From contig NZ_CP107819.1 of assembly GCF_036346295.1 (NCBI RefSeq), forward strand, positions 4,898,001 to 4,962,000: 64,000 nucleotides of DNA, read 5' to 3'. The notes beneath the pieces were generated by a model, which worked only from the letters and a program-made list of their open reading frames with translations, was not told the DNA's origin and did no database searches. Shown piece by piece: positions 18,662 through 28,393 of the stretch. Origin of the DNA: Streptomyces sp. NBC_00536 (GTDB lineage Bacteria > Actinomycetota > Actinomycetes > Streptomycetales > Streptomycetaceae). Every line of letters begins with the position of its first letter. Position 1 is the stretch's first letter. Both the position numbers and the translations under genes were made by a program.

Positions 18662-20427
18662 CCGCGGCCCTTGGCGCGGCGGCGCAGCAGCAGGCCCCAC
18701 GGCACGATGAAGATCCCGGCCAGCACCCAGAACATGATCACGCCGAGCCAGTCCGAGCCGCTCTCCACGCCCAGCTCGGGGTCGGTGAACATGAGGTAGG
18801 TGCCGAGCGTCGCGAAGAGGCCCCCCGCCACGGCGGGGACGCCGAGGATCCACAGCATGACCGTCACCCAGGTGAGCCGGGCACCGGGGGCGGCGGGGCG
18901 GGAGCCCGCGCCGGTGGCGGCGGGACCGGCCGGGGCGCCCGGCCGCGGGATCCGGGACGGGTCGCGCGGCGGCAGGGTCACGACCGCCGCCGGGGGGACC
19001 CCCGCGTCCAGCGGGGCCAGGTGCGCCGCGGTGATCCCGTACAGCGTGGGCTCGATGGTGAGGGTGAAGCCGTCGTTGCCGACGAGGTGGCGGGCGCCGT
19101 CCGGGGAGGCGTTCATCAGGGCGCACTCGGCGTAGCGGACGGTGACCTGGTTGCCGGGCGCGACCAGGCTGACGCCCTCGGTGCCGACGATCAGTGTCGT
19201 CTTCGGGTCGCCCACGGCGGCGTACCGGCGGCCCGTGATCACCTCGGCGGACTGCTGCGGGGCCTCGGTGAGACCGGCCCAGTCCACGCCCCGGCCGCCC
19301 GGCACCTGCATCAGGGTGCCCGCCCACACCTCGCGCGCGACCCGGTGCAGGCTCTCGACGGTGACGGCCTCGATCTCGGCCCTGGCCTGGTCGCGGGTGA
19401 GGTTGCGGTGGTTCAGGAGCAGGTTCATGGCGTACCCGGGGAGCAGCTGCGCGGCCAGCTCGGGGACGTCGAACTGGGCGAGCGCGGACGTCCGTACGGC
19501 GTCCAGGTCGGCCTGTTCGATCCGGCCCGCCCGCAGCTTCGCGAGCACGTCGAGGAAGGCGCCGACCATCGCGTCCCGCTTCTGGGGGAGGGCGTCGGCG
19601 TACGCCACGATCTCCGCGCTGTCGGTGTCGCGCGGCTGGTAGTCCGCGGCGGCGGTGTAGGAGTAGCCGCCCTTCTGGCGCAGTTCGCGGAACAGCTCCT
19701 TGCCCAGCACCTCCGCGAAGAGGGAGGCCTCGGTGGAGCGCGGGACGACCGCGGACAGGACGGCCCCGCCCTCCTCGCCGTGGAAGAATGCGGGGGTGGC
19801 GGGCAGCGCGGAGGTGATCTCCGGCAGCCGCTGCCACGGGCCGGCCGGGAGGGTCAGGTCCAGGCCCTCGGGGACGGTGTCGCTGGTGATCCACAGGACC
19901 GCGTTCTCGGTGGTGAAACGGGTCCGGGCCCATTCGCGGACCGCGTGCGCCGTGAGCCGGGGCAGGCCCGCCTCGGCGTAGCTGACCAGCCCGTGGCCGC
20001 GGGCGCCGTGGCGCCACAGCGGCATGTTGTGACCGGGGCCGCGGGAGCGCCCGGCGGCCTCGGTGCGCAGGATCTCCTTCTCGGTCTCCAGCCGGTCCAT
20101 CGGCAGGTCGCGCAGCGCGGCGCAGACCCCGTTGAGGTACTCGACCACGTCGGCCGGGGTGCCGGAGACGTGGAAGTGGGTGTACACGGCGGCGGTGGCG
20201 CCGTTGTAGTGCAGGTCGCCCAGGCCGTGCCGGTGCAGCGCGAGGTGCTCGACGAGGTGGGTGATCCCGCTGGTCGCGAGGGTCTCGTCGGCTCGGCCGA
20301 CCCGGAAGAGCAGCCCGGCGGTGACGGGGCCGGAGCGCGGGGCGAGGACCGTGCGGATGCCGCCGACCGTGGTGTGGCGGATGCCGTCCACGATCTCGGG
20401 GTGGCCGTCGTTGGTGTTCGTGTACAT
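18658..20427 (-). CDS. M16-family metallopeptidase with C-terminal membrane segments
   Basis: An insulinase-like (M16) protein of 589 residues. The inverted zinc motif HLVEH is intact and the distal Glu lies in LETEKEILRTEA, so the first lobe (about 15-200) should be catalytic; the second lobe (about 205-400) carries the M16 C-domain signature FRELRQKGGYSYT. After a Pro/Ala linker two hydrophobic stretches (about 515-545 and 560-580) and a basic end RRRAKGRG follow. This membrane tail is not usual for M16 proteins. The start MYTNTND at 20427 lies 10 bp after the stop of the upstream gene, so the two form an operon. Confidence 0.85.
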   Translation of the reverse strand: MYTNTNDGHPEIVDGIRHTTVGGIRTVLAPRSGPVTAGLLFRVGRADETLATSGITHLVEHLALHRHGLGDLHYNGATAAVYTHFHVSGTPADVVEYLNGVCAALRDLPMDRLETEKEILRTEAAGRSRGPGHNMPLWRHGARGHGLVSYAEAGLPRLTAHAVREWARTRFTTENAVLWITSDTVPEGLDLTLPAGPWQRLPEITSALPATPAFFHGEEGGAVLSAVVPRSTEASLFAEVLGKELFRELRQKGGYSYTAAADYQPRDTDSAEIVAYADALPQKRDAMVGAFLDVLAKLRAGRIEQADLDAVRTSALAQFDVPELAAQLLPGYAMNLLLNHRNLTRDQARAEIEAVTVESLHRVAREVWAGTLMQVPGGRGVDWAGLTEAPQQSAEVITGRRYAAVGDPKTTLIVGTEGVSLVAPGNQVTVRYAECALMNASPDGARHLVGNDGFTLTIEPTLYGITAAHLAPLDAGVPPAAVVTLPPRDPSRIPRPGAPAGPAATGAGSRPAAPGARLTWVTVMLWILGVPAVAGGLFATLGTYLMFTDPELGVESGSDWLGVIMFWVLAGIFIVPWGLLLRRRAKGRG

Positions 20428-20437
20428 GGAGGACCCC

Positions 20438-21418
20438 CTAGCCCTGGGCCAGGGCGGTCTTGCGGTGACGGACGAACGCGGCCTCGTGGCCGCCCTTGAC
20501 GTAGCTCCAGGGGAACTCACTGGCGTGGTCGCCGAGGGCGCGGAAGTGCGGGGCGGCCTCGGCGTGGCGGCCCGCCACCGAGTGGACGGCCGCGAAGGCG
20601 CTGTGGGCGCCGATGGCCTGGGACCCCTGGGCGCGGAAGTGCGGGTGCAGGACGGACCGGGCGGCCGCGTCGCGCAGCCGGGCGTGCTGGGCGGGATCGC
20701 GCAGGTACGCCTCGCTCGCCGCGCCGCCCTTCAGCTCCAGCCACTGCTCCATCTGCGCGAGCGCGACCAGGGCGCCGTTGGGGCTGCCTTCGGGCGCCTG
20801 CACCGTGGAGTCCCAGGCGAAGCCGTGCGCGGCCTCCCAGCTGCCGCCCCACTTCGGGCAGAGCTTCTGGAGCAGCTGCATCTGCGCGGGGTAGTGGTGC
20901 GGGTGGTGCTCGGAGAGCCGGTCGTAGCGGCGGCGGGCCTCGCTCTGGCCCAGCTCCAGCCCGCGCGCGGTGATCACCCGGTGGAACCAGGCGAGGCCGA
21001 GGGCGGGGTATTCGGCGCACACGTCGATGAGGAGCATCTCGGCGCGCCGCAGGTAGGCGTGGAACTCCTGGAACTGGTCCTTCGACACGTGCTCGGCGCG
21101 GGCCCCGCTGCGGATGTCCCAGCCGATCTGGACGTACCGGTCGGCGAGCAGGATCCGGGCCAGCGGGTCGCGCGGCCGCTGTTCGACGACCTGGAGCAGG
21201 AAGCCCTCGGCGCCGAGGGTGTCGGCGACCACCCGGGAGGCGACGACCCGGTCCTCTTCGTACTGCGGGGCGTCGAAGACGGCGGCGACGGCGGCCCAGT
21301 CGTGGCGCTGTACGGCGGCACGGAGGGCGGCGAGGGCCGGGTTGCGGTCGACGGGTTCGAAGAGGGGCCGACCGAGCGGCGGATGAGCAGACACGCGCGG
21401 ATCATATGACCGGGGCAT
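20438..21418 (-). CDS. Conserved uncharacterised protein, helical-repeat-like
   Basis: A protein of 318-326 residues rich in helix-forming Ala, Leu, Arg and His, with spaced motifs such as DWAAVAAVFDAP, AWFHRVITARGLELGQ and HFRALGDHASEFPW that suggest TPR/SEL1-like repeats. No catalytic motif and no membrane segment or signal are seen. It is 10 bp upstream of the M16 peptidase and probably co-transcribed. The start may be the ATG at 21418 or the GTG at 21394 (VSAHPPLG). I cannot assign a function. Confidence 0.7.
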   Translation of the reverse strand: MPRSYDPRVSAHPPLGRPLFEPVDRNPALAALRAAVQRHDWAAVAAVFDAPQYEEDRVVASRVVADTLGAEGFLLQVVEQRPRDPLARILLADRYVQIGWDIRSGARAEHVSKDQFQEFHAYLRRAEMLLIDVCAEYPALGLAWFHRVITARGLELGQSEARRRYDRLSEHHPHHYPAQMQLLQKLCPKWGGSWEAAHGFAWDSTVQAPEGSPNGALVALAQMEQWLELKGGAASEAYLRDPAQHARLRDAAARSVLHPHFRAQGSQAIGAHSAFAAVHSVAGRHAEAAPHFRALGDHASEFPWSYVKGGHEAAFVRHRKTALAQG

Positions 21419-21495
21419 GTGACCACAACAGTGGTTACGTCACTCCGTGATCCGGTTGTGCCTGCTCAGAGCCGTATTCGTGAGGTGGTGCGGGG

Positions 21496-21972
21496 TCAGG
21501 CGGCGGTCTTGCGGGCCGTCTGGAAGGCGGCGAGCGCGCCGATCGCGAAGAACACGAGCGAGATCGCGTCCGCGTCGGCCTTCCACGCCTTCATCACGAT
21601 GTCGAGGTGCTGGGTGAGCAGCTCCATCGTGCTGATCGGCAGCTGCTTCGAGCCCATGACGGCCTCGCCGACGAGCCCGCCCGCGTAGACCGAGCCGAGC
21701 GACAGAACGGCGGCCACGACCGGGAGGAGCGGGTTGCGCCCGCCGAGCTTGCCCGCCGCGAAGCCGATGAGGATGCCGACGCCCACCGCGGCGTAGCCGA
21801 TCTCGTGCTCGGTGGCGCCGATGATGGCGCCGTACGCCGCCGCGGCGGCCACGGCCGCGACCACGGCGGCGACGATGCCGAGGACCACGTTGCCCTTCGG
21901 CGCCGGCGCGGCCGGGTAGCCGGGGGCCGGGGTGACGGAGTCGGGCGCGGGCGGCTGGAACTGCTGGCTCAT
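21496..21972 (-). CDS. Small polytopic membrane protein
   Basis: A 158-residue protein: a Pro/Ala/Gln-rich cytoplasmic N-terminus (about 1-28) and four predicted membrane segments (about 29-52, 58-76, 82-105, 130-150), with a loop of about 25 residues before the last. No family recognised. The ATG at 21972 follows GGGGGGATTTCTCC. It stands alone, 77 bp from the next minus-strand gene. Confidence 0.75.
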   Translation of the reverse strand: MSQQFQPPAPDSVTPAPGYPAAPAPKGNVVLGIVAAVVAAVAAAAAYGAIIGATEHEIGYAAVGVGILIGFAAGKLGGRNPLLPVVAAVLSLGSVYAGGLVGEAVMGSKQLPISTMELLTQHLDIVMKAWKADADAISLVFFAIGALAAFQTARKTAA

Positions 21973-22102
21973 GGAGAAATCCCCCCCAGGGATACGGGCG
22001 CACGGGTGCCCCAGGGGTGACCGTGGGGACGTAAGTGCGAAATAAGAACGCCGCAGGCTAACAGGTGCCCGTGACAGCGGTAGGGGGGATTTCGGCGCGC
22101 GT

Positions 22103-23332
22103 TCAGAGCCGGTGCGCGGCCCCGACCGGACTCGCGCCCCGCGTGTCCAGCAGCAACTGGGCCTTCACCGCGAGTCCTTGCAGGTCATAGGTGCGGTGGT
22201 GCTGGAGCAGGATCGTCAGATCGGCGTTCGCCGCGGCCTCGTACAACGATTCGGCACGCGGTACGGGCTGCTCCCGCACCCGCCATCCCGCGATGTACGG
22301 GTCGTGGTAGCTGATCAGCGCCCCGAGGTCGAGGAGCCTGCTGGCGATCTCGCGGGCCGGGGAGCCCTCCTGGTCGGCCAGGTCCGGTTTGTAGGTGACG
22401 CCCAGGAGGAGGACGCGGGCCCCGCGCGCGGACTTGCCGTGTTCGTTGAGCAGGGTGGCGCTGCGCTGGATGACGTACTGCGGCATCCGGTCGTTGATCT
22501 CCTGCGCCAGGCCGACCATGCGCAGCGGGTGGCCGGGGGTGCGGGTGGTGTGCGGGAGGTAGTTGGGGTCCAGGGGGATGCCGTGGCCGCCGACGCCGGG
22601 GCCGGGCCGGAAGGCCTGGTACCCGTACGGCTTGGTCTCCGCGCAGCGGATCACGTCCCACAGGTCCACGCCGAGGTCGTGGCAGAGCACCGCCATCTCG
22701 TTCATGAGGGCGATGTTGACGTGCCGGTAGTTGGTCTCCAGGAGCTGTACGGTCTCGGCCTCGCGCAGGCCGCGGGCCCGGACCACCTTCTCGGTGAGGC
22801 GTGCGTAGAAGGCCGCGGCGGACTCGGTGCAGGCCGGGGTCAGGCCGCCGATCACCTTGGGGGTGTTGGCGATGCCGTGCGTGCGGTTGCCGGGGTCGTG
22901 GCGGCTGGGGGAGTAGGCGAGGTGGAAGTCGCGGCCCGCGCGCAGACCCGAGCCCGCTTCGAGGACGGGGCGCAAGTATTCCTCGGTGACGCCCGGGTGG
23001 GCGGCGGATTCGAGGATGACGGTGGTGTGCGGGCGCAGCCGGGCGGCCAGGGCGCGGCCCGCCTCGCCGACGGCGGACAGGTCGAGCGCGCGGTCGGCGC
23101 CGAGCCGGGTGGGCGCGCAGATCACGGCGGTGCGGACCCGGCCGAGTTCGGCGGGGTTGGTGGTGACGCGGAAGCCCGCCGCCGACATCCGGCGGATCTC
23201 GGCGGCCGTGAGGGTGGAGTCGGTGGTGGGTCCGCTGTCGTATCCGACGGTCTCGATACCGGCGGACACGGCGGCCTGGGCGAGCGGGAGGCCGAGGTGG
23301 CCGAGTCCGATGACGGCGAGGTCAGCGGGCAT
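22103..23332 (-). CDS. Nucleotide-sugar dehydrogenase homologue lacking the catalytic cysteine
   Basis: A 409-residue member of the UDP-glucose/GDP-mannose/UDP-ManNAc dehydrogenase family, which oxidise C6 of a nucleotide sugar twice using NAD+. N-terminal Rossmann domain (VIGLGHLGLPLA), central helix with NYRHVNIALMNE, and C-terminal domain (LLLGVTYKPDLAD). The active-site motif GGHCIPxDP reads GGHGIPLDPNYL: Gly251 (codon at 22580-22582) stands where the nucleophilic cysteine belongs. It may therefore not complete the aldehyde-to-acid step. ATG at 23332 is chosen for the normal MPADLAVIGLG beginning. Confidence 0.88.
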   Translation of the reverse strand: MPADLAVIGLGHLGLPLAQAAVSAGIETVGYDSGPTTDSTLTAAEIRRMSAAGFRVTTNPAELGRVRTAVICAPTRLGADRALDLSAVGEAGRALAARLRPHTTVILESAAHPGVTEEYLRPVLEAGSGLRAGRDFHLAYSPSRHDPGNRTHGIANTPKVIGGLTPACTESAAAFYARLTEKVVRARGLREAETVQLLETNYRHVNIALMNEMAVLCHDLGVDLWDVIRCAETKPYGYQAFRPGPGVGGHGIPLDPNYLPHTTRTPGHPLRMVGLAQEINDRMPQYVIQRSATLLNEHGKSARGARVLLLGVTYKPDLADQEGSPAREIASRLLDLGALISYHDPYIAGWRVREQPVPRAESLYEAAANADLTILLQHHRTYDLQGLAVKAQLLLDTRGASPVGAAHRL

Positions 23333-23563
23333 GGGGGTTGCCGTCCTTCCTCCCCTGACATGAGGGGGCTGAACGCGCAAGTCCTGTGGACAGCGGGAGC
23401 TGGCGCTATGTCAGACTAGGCGTATATATGACCGATCTGCGGCATTGTGGGGTGGTGGCCACCGCTGTGTTGTCCACAGGCGGTGGCCGATGTGGGAGTG
23501 CCCGGTCAGAATCATGACCAAGGGGGATATGAGCGGGATCACCCGCATCAACGGGAGGCAGCC

Positions 23564-25270
23564 GTGAGGACAGCGACACTGGGACCCGCGCAGCGCGCCG
23601 AGGCGCTCGCCCGGATGGCCGAGCGAGAACTCGACGTGCTCGTGGTCGGCGCGGGCGTGGTGGGGGCCGGGACCGCGCTCGACGCCGTGACCCGAGGTCT
23701 CTCCACCGGCCTGGTGGAGGCCCGTGACTGGGCCTCGGGAACCTCCAGCCGCTCCAGCAAACTGATCCACGGCGGGCTCAGGTACCTGGAGATGCTCGAC
23801 TTCGCGCTCGTCCGCGAAGCCCTCAAGGAACGCGGCCTGCTGCTGGGGCGGCTCGCTCCGCACCTGGTCAAGCCCGTCCCCTTCCTCTACCCGCTCCAGC
23901 ACAAGGGCTGGGAGCGGCTCTACGCGGGCTCCGGCGTCGCCCTGTACGACGCGATGTCGGTGTCCAGCGGGCACGGCCGCGGCCTGCCGATGCACCGCCA
24001 CCTCTCCCGCAAGCGGGCCCTGCGGATCGCGCCCGCGCTGCGCAAGGACGCCCTCGTCGGAGCCCTCCAGTACTACGACGCCCAGATGGACGACGCGCGC
24101 TATGTCGCCACCCTGGTGCGCACGGCCGCGGCGTACGGGGCGCACTGCGCCAACCGGGCCCGGGTCATCGGCTTCCTGCGCGAGGGCGAACGGGTGGTCG
24201 GCGCGCGCGTCCAGGACGTCGAGGGCGGCGGCGAGTACGAGATCCGCGCGAAGCAGATCGTGAACGCGACCGGGGTGTGGACGGACGACACGCAGGCGCT
24301 GATCGGCGAGCGCGGCCAGTTCCACGTCCGGGCCTCCAAGGGCATCCACCTCGTGGTGCCGAAGGACCGGATCCACTCGGCGACCGGGCTGATCCTGCGC
24401 ACCGAGAAGTCCGTCCTGTTCGTCATCCCGTGGGGACGGCACTGGATCGTCGGGACGACGGACACCGACTGGGACCTCGACAAGGCGCACCCGGCGGCCT
24501 CCAGCGCCGACATCGACTACCTGCTGGAACACGTGAACTCGGTGCTGGCGGTGCCGCTCACCCGGGACGACGTGCAGGGCGTGTACGCCGGGCTGCGGCC
24601 GCTGCTCGCCGGGGAGTCGGACGCGACGAGCAAGCTCTCGCGCGAGCACACGGTGGCGCACCCGGTGCCGGGGCTGGTCGTGGTGGCGGGCGGCAAGTAC
24701 ACGACGTACCGCGTGATGGCCAAGGACGCGGTCGACGAAGCGGTGCACGGGCTGGACCAGCGGGTCGCCGAGTGCGTGACGGAGGACGTGCCGCTGGTGG
24801 GGGCGGAGGGATACCGGGCGCTGTGGAACGGGCGGGCCCGGATCGCCGCCCGGACGGGCCTTCACGTGGTGCGCGTGGAGCACCTGTTGAACCGCTACGG
24901 CTCGCTGACGGAGGAACTGCTGGACCTGATCACGGCCGATCCGGGCCTGGCGGAACCGGTGTCGGGGGCGGACGACTACCTGCGGGCCGAGATCGTGTAC
25001 GCCGCCTCGCACGAGGGGGCGCGGCACCTGGACGACGTCCTCACGCGGCGGACCCGGATCTCGATCGAGACCTTCGACCGGGGCACGCGCTCGGCGCGGG
25101 AGTGCGCGGAGCTGATGGCGCCGGTGCTGGGCTGGGACGAGGAGCAGATCGAGAAGGAAGTGGAGCACTACGAGAAGCGGGTCCAGGCCGAACGGGAGTC
25201 GCAGCGCCAGCCGGACGACCAGACGGCGGACGCGGCCAGGTTGGGGGCGCCGGACATCGTTCCGCTCTGA
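23564..25270 (+). CDS. glpD: Aerobic glycerol-3-phosphate dehydrogenase
   Basis: FAD-dependent enzyme at the inner face of the membrane that oxidises sn-glycerol 3-phosphate to dihydroxyacetone phosphate and passes electrons to quinone. The 568 residues include the FAD site VVGAGVVGAGTALDAVTRG, the conserved SSKLIHGGLRYLE, IVNATGVW, the GTTDTDW motif, and the C-terminal DAO-C domain. GTG at 23564 is preferred: GGGAGG ends 5 bases before it. No glpK or glpF is next to it. Confidence 0.94.
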   Translation: MRTATLGPAQRAEALARMAERELDVLVVGAGVVGAGTALDAVTRGLSTGLVEARDWASGTSSRSSKLIHGGLRYLEMLDFALVREALKERGLLLGRLAPHLVKPVPFLYPLQHKGWERLYAGSGVALYDAMSVSSGHGRGLPMHRHLSRKRALRIAPALRKDALVGALQYYDAQMDDARYVATLVRTAAAYGAHCANRARVIGFLREGERVVGARVQDVEGGGEYEIRAKQIVNATGVWTDDTQALIGERGQFHVRASKGIHLVVPKDRIHSATGLILRTEKSVLFVIPWGRHWIVGTTDTDWDLDKAHPAASSADIDYLLEHVNSVLAVPLTRDDVQGVYAGLRPLLAGESDATSKLSREHTVAHPVPGLVVVAGGKYTTYRVMAKDAVDEAVHGLDQRVAECVTEDVPLVGAEGYRALWNGRARIAARTGLHVVRVEHLLNRYGSLTEELLDLITADPGLAEPVSGADDYLRAEIVYAASHEGARHLDDVLTRRTRISIETFDRGTRSARECAELMAPVLGWDEEQIEKEVEHYEKRVQAERESQRQPDDQTADAARLGAPDIVPL

Positions 25271-25284
25271 GCCCGCGGGGCCGT

Positions 25285-25302
25285 GCGCGCGGCGCCGCGC
25301 GC
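25285..25302. terminator. 18-bp GC palindrome after glpD
   Basis: GCGCGCGGCGCCGCGCGC is a perfect palindrome 15 bp after the glpD stop. It could form a cruciform or hairpin that ends the glpD transcript. There is no T-run. Confidence 0.45.
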
Positions 25303-25450
25303 GGCGTACGGTGGCCCGGGGAACCGCGGACCCGGGACACCCGTCCGTTGCGGAGTGAGGAACAATGAGGTTTCGGCCGGGGCGGGTTACGTCGGGCCCA
25401 GCGGGATGACGGGCCGGCCGGAGAAGGCGGCACGATCGCAGAGGGGACGC

Positions 25451-28231
25451 ATGTCGAAGCCGGAGCACAAGCGCAAGCCGGAGTCCCCTGCGAGTACCGC
25501 TGGCGCGGGCGCCGCCGGGGGTGGTGATCCGCTGTCGGACCGGGCCGCGGAGGGTGTCAAGGCCGTGCCCGCCGCGCGGGTGGCGGGCCGGGCCGCGACC
25601 ACGGCCGATGACGCCGGCTCGGATGCGGTGACGACCGGCGGGGCCGGGGCGAAGGCCGCCCGGACCGAGGCGGGTTCGGCGGAGCCGCGGGACGCGATAT
25701 CCGGAACCGGTGACGAGGCGGCTCCCGTGTCCGACGCGGCCGCCCCGAAGCCCGGCGTGCCGGATGCCGCTTCGCCGGCCGCTGGGCCGCAGGGCGCGGA
25801 GCCCGCGGACGCGGAGCCGCAGGACGCGGAGCCCAAGGTCGCGCTCGTCAAGGAGGCTGAGCGCAAGGGCGCGGGGCCGCAGGACGCACAGCCCAAGGGC
25901 GTCGAGCCCAAGGGTGCGGAGCCGAAGGTCGCGCTCCTCAAGGACGCCGAGCCCGAGGACGCGGAGCCCGCCGGTGACGGTGTGGGCGAGGTGCTGGACG
26001 TACCCGGGATCCTGCGGAAGCCGGGGGCGAAGGGCGGCCAGGGTGACGGGGGTTCGGCGCGGGTGACGGACGGAGAGTCCGGCGCGGCTGCTCGTGCCGG
26101 GCGCAAGAGCGGCACCGGTGCAGGTGCGGGCACGGCCGCCGGTGCGGGCACGGGTACGGGCGCCGGTGGCGGTGCGGCCACGGCCGCGGCGACGGGCACG
26201 GCTGCGGGTGCGGCCACCGGCACGGGCACGGCTTCGCAGGCGGGCGGTGTGGACGAGGGGCGGCTGCTCGCGCGGCGGTACCGGCTCGGGCGGGTGCTCG
26301 GCAAGGGCGGCATGGGCACCGTGTGGCGGGCCAAGGACATCACCCTCGGCCGCACCGTCGCCGTCAAGGAACTCCGGTTCGGCCACGGCGTGGACGAGGA
26401 CGAGAAGCGCCGCCTGATCACCCGTACCCTGCGCGAGGCCAAGGCCATCGCCCGGATCCGCAGCGGCGGCGCCGTGACGGTGTACGACGTCGTCGACGAG
26501 GACGACCGCCCCTGGATCGTGATGGAGCTGATCGAGGGACTCTCCCTCGCCGAGTTCATCCGCGAGCGCGGCCCGCTCACCCCGCGCCGCGCCGCCGAGG
26601 TCGGCCTCGCCGTGCTCGACGTACTCAAGGCCGCGCACGGCGAGGGCATCCTGCACCGCGACGTGAAGCCGTCCAACGTGCTCATCGCCGAGAACGGCCG
26701 TGTCGTCCTCACCGACTTCGGCATCGCCCAGGTCGAGGGCGACCCCTCCGTCACCTCCACCGGCATGCTCGTCGGCGCCCCCTCCTACATCTCGCCCGAG
26801 CGCGCCCGCGGTTACAAGCCGGGCCCGCCCGCCGACATGTGGTCGCTCGGCGGGCTGATCTACGCGTCCGTGGAGGGCACGCCCCCGTACGACAAGGGTT
26901 CCGCGCTCGCCACGCTCACCGCCGTGATGACCGAGCCCGTCGACCCGCCGAAGAACGCCGGTCCGCTCACCGAGGTCATCTACGGCCTCCTCGCCAAGGA
27001 CCCGGCCCACCGGCTCGACGACGCCGGGGCCCGGGCCATGCTGAACGCCGTGCTCGACGCCCCCGAGGCACCGCCCGCGCCGCTCATCCCGGCCGTGGAG
27101 GAGACCCGCCAGATATCCCTCGCCGAAGCCCAGCAGGCGGCCGCGGACAAGACGGCCGAAAAGGCCGCCGAGCGGGCCGCCGAAAAGGCGGAGAAGGCCG
27201 AGCAGAAGGAACGCGAGCGCGAGCAGCGCGAGCGCGCCCGCGCCGCGCTGAAGTCGGCGCGCAAGGCCGCCGCGGCGGCTGCGGCCGAGGAGAAGGCGGC
27301 GGCAGCGGCGGCGGCGAGCGCCGCGTCGGCAGCTTCGGCGGCCGAGGCTCCGGCCGCCCCGGCCACCCCGTCCCGTATCCCGCGCATCTCGTTCGTCCCG
27401 GCCCCGCTCACCGACGTCATGTCGCGCCGCACGATCGCTCTGGCGATCGCCGGGCTGGTCCTCGTCCTCGCGGTCATCGGCTCCCTCATCGTCTACGCCT
27501 TCAGCGGTGACGACGACCCCGGCGCCAAGAACGCGGGCAAGGGCACGGGCGGCAGCACCGCGTCGGCCGGTGCGAAGACGAGCCCGAGCGCGAGCGGCGA
27601 CGGCAAGGGCAACGGCAACACCGGCGCCACCGGCGGTACGTCGCCCAGCCCGGACGCCGGTTCCGCACAGCAGACCCAGGGCCAGACGCAGGGGCAGTCG
27701 CAGGGCCAGGGCCAGGCGCAGACCCCCGGCCAGAACACCGGCCAGCTCCCGGGCCAGGGCGCGGGGGGCGGCGTACCGGCCGGGTATGCGACGGTGACGA
27801 ACGACAAGTACCACTTCTCGATGGCGATGCCGCAGGGCTTCCACCAGACCGGCACCGCGGGCGAGTCCTCCGGCGGGATATACAGCCGCGACGGCGGCTT
27901 CCCGCGCATCCAGGTCGACTACACCAACAGCCCGGGCAACGACGCCCGGCTCGCCTGGGCCAAGTCGGCACCCGCGGTGGCGGGCAGCAGCCAGGACTAC
28001 AAACTGCTCGGGCTGCGGGTCGTCGACTACCGGGGCTACCCGACCGTCGCGGACTGGGAGTTCGAGCGCACCCAGAACGGGATGAAGGTCCGCGTTCTGA
28101 ACCGCGGCTTCAAGATGGACGCCACGCACGGGTACGCGATCATGATCAGCTGCGCGTCGGACCAGTGGGACGGCGCCGAGTGCACGCAGATGCGGAACAC
28201 GGCCTTCGACACCTTCCAGCCGGTCGGCTGA
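25451..28231 (+). CDS. Membrane Ser/Thr protein kinase (active-type), first of cluster
   Basis: A 926-residue eukaryotic-like kinase. Residues 1-270 are a disordered Ala/Glu/Pro/Gly-rich region with imperfect EPxxAEPxDAEP repeats. The kinase domain (about 275-535) has the loop GKGGMGTVW, VAVKE, HRDVKPSNVL, TDFGIAQ and SPERA, so it should be active. A charged coiled-coil-like Ala/Glu/Lys stretch (about 560-625) precedes one membrane segment (about 660-682), then a Gly/Gln-rich tether and an extracellular domain (about 778-926). Position and architecture correspond to the STPK cluster SCO4775-4779 of S. coelicolor, some members of which regulate spore-wall synthesis. ATG at 25451. Confidence 0.9.
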   Translation: MSKPEHKRKPESPASTAGAGAAGGGDPLSDRAAEGVKAVPAARVAGRAATTADDAGSDAVTTGGAGAKAARTEAGSAEPRDAISGTGDEAAPVSDAAAPKPGVPDAASPAAGPQGAEPADAEPQDAEPKVALVKEAERKGAGPQDAQPKGVEPKGAEPKVALLKDAEPEDAEPAGDGVGEVLDVPGILRKPGAKGGQGDGGSARVTDGESGAAARAGRKSGTGAGAGTAAGAGTGTGAGGGAATAAATGTAAGAATGTGTASQAGGVDEGRLLARRYRLGRVLGKGGMGTVWRAKDITLGRTVAVKELRFGHGVDEDEKRRLITRTLREAKAIARIRSGGAVTVYDVVDEDDRPWIVMELIEGLSLAEFIRERGPLTPRRAAEVGLAVLDVLKAAHGEGILHRDVKPSNVLIAENGRVVLTDFGIAQVEGDPSVTSTGMLVGAPSYISPERARGYKPGPPADMWSLGGLIYASVEGTPPYDKGSALATLTAVMTEPVDPPKNAGPLTEVIYGLLAKDPAHRLDDAGARAMLNAVLDAPEAPPAPLIPAVEETRQISLAEAQQAAADKTAEKAAERAAEKAEKAEQKEREREQRERARAALKSARKAAAAAAAEEKAAAAAAASAASAASAAEAPAAPATPSRIPRISFVPAPLTDVMSRRTIALAIAGLVLVLAVIGSLIVYAFSGDDDPGAKNAGKGTGGSTASAGAKTSPSASGDGKGNGNTGATGGTSPSPDAGSAQQTQGQTQGQSQGQGQAQTPGQNTGQLPGQGAGGGVPAGYATVTNDKYHFSMAMPQGFHQTGTAGESSGGIYSRDGGFPRIQVDYTNSPGNDARLAWAKSAPAVAGSSQDYKLLGLRVVDYRGYPTVADWEFERTQNGMKVRVLNRGFKMDATHGYAIMISCASDQWDGAECTQMRNTAFDTFQPVG

Positions 28232-28393
28232 TCCGGCACCGGATCCCGCACCGAATGTCGCGGGGGCGTCACGGGCCTTCGCAGGCCCGGGACGCGGGCG
28301 CCCCGGGCGTCGTATCGTGTCAGCGGGGCCACGGGAGCGCACACCGCGCAGACCCGCGCGCACCCGCTCACCAACGCGCTCGGGGGAGGCGGC

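Noticed and set aside
28319..28345. GTGTCAGCG before the pseudokinase gene as a damage promoter
   Set aside because: Mismatches in the upstream box and no TAN3T at the required distance.
23411..28363. A 1650-codon open frame on the minus strand
   Set aside because: Antisense to glpD and the first kinase gene; no domain, shadow composition.
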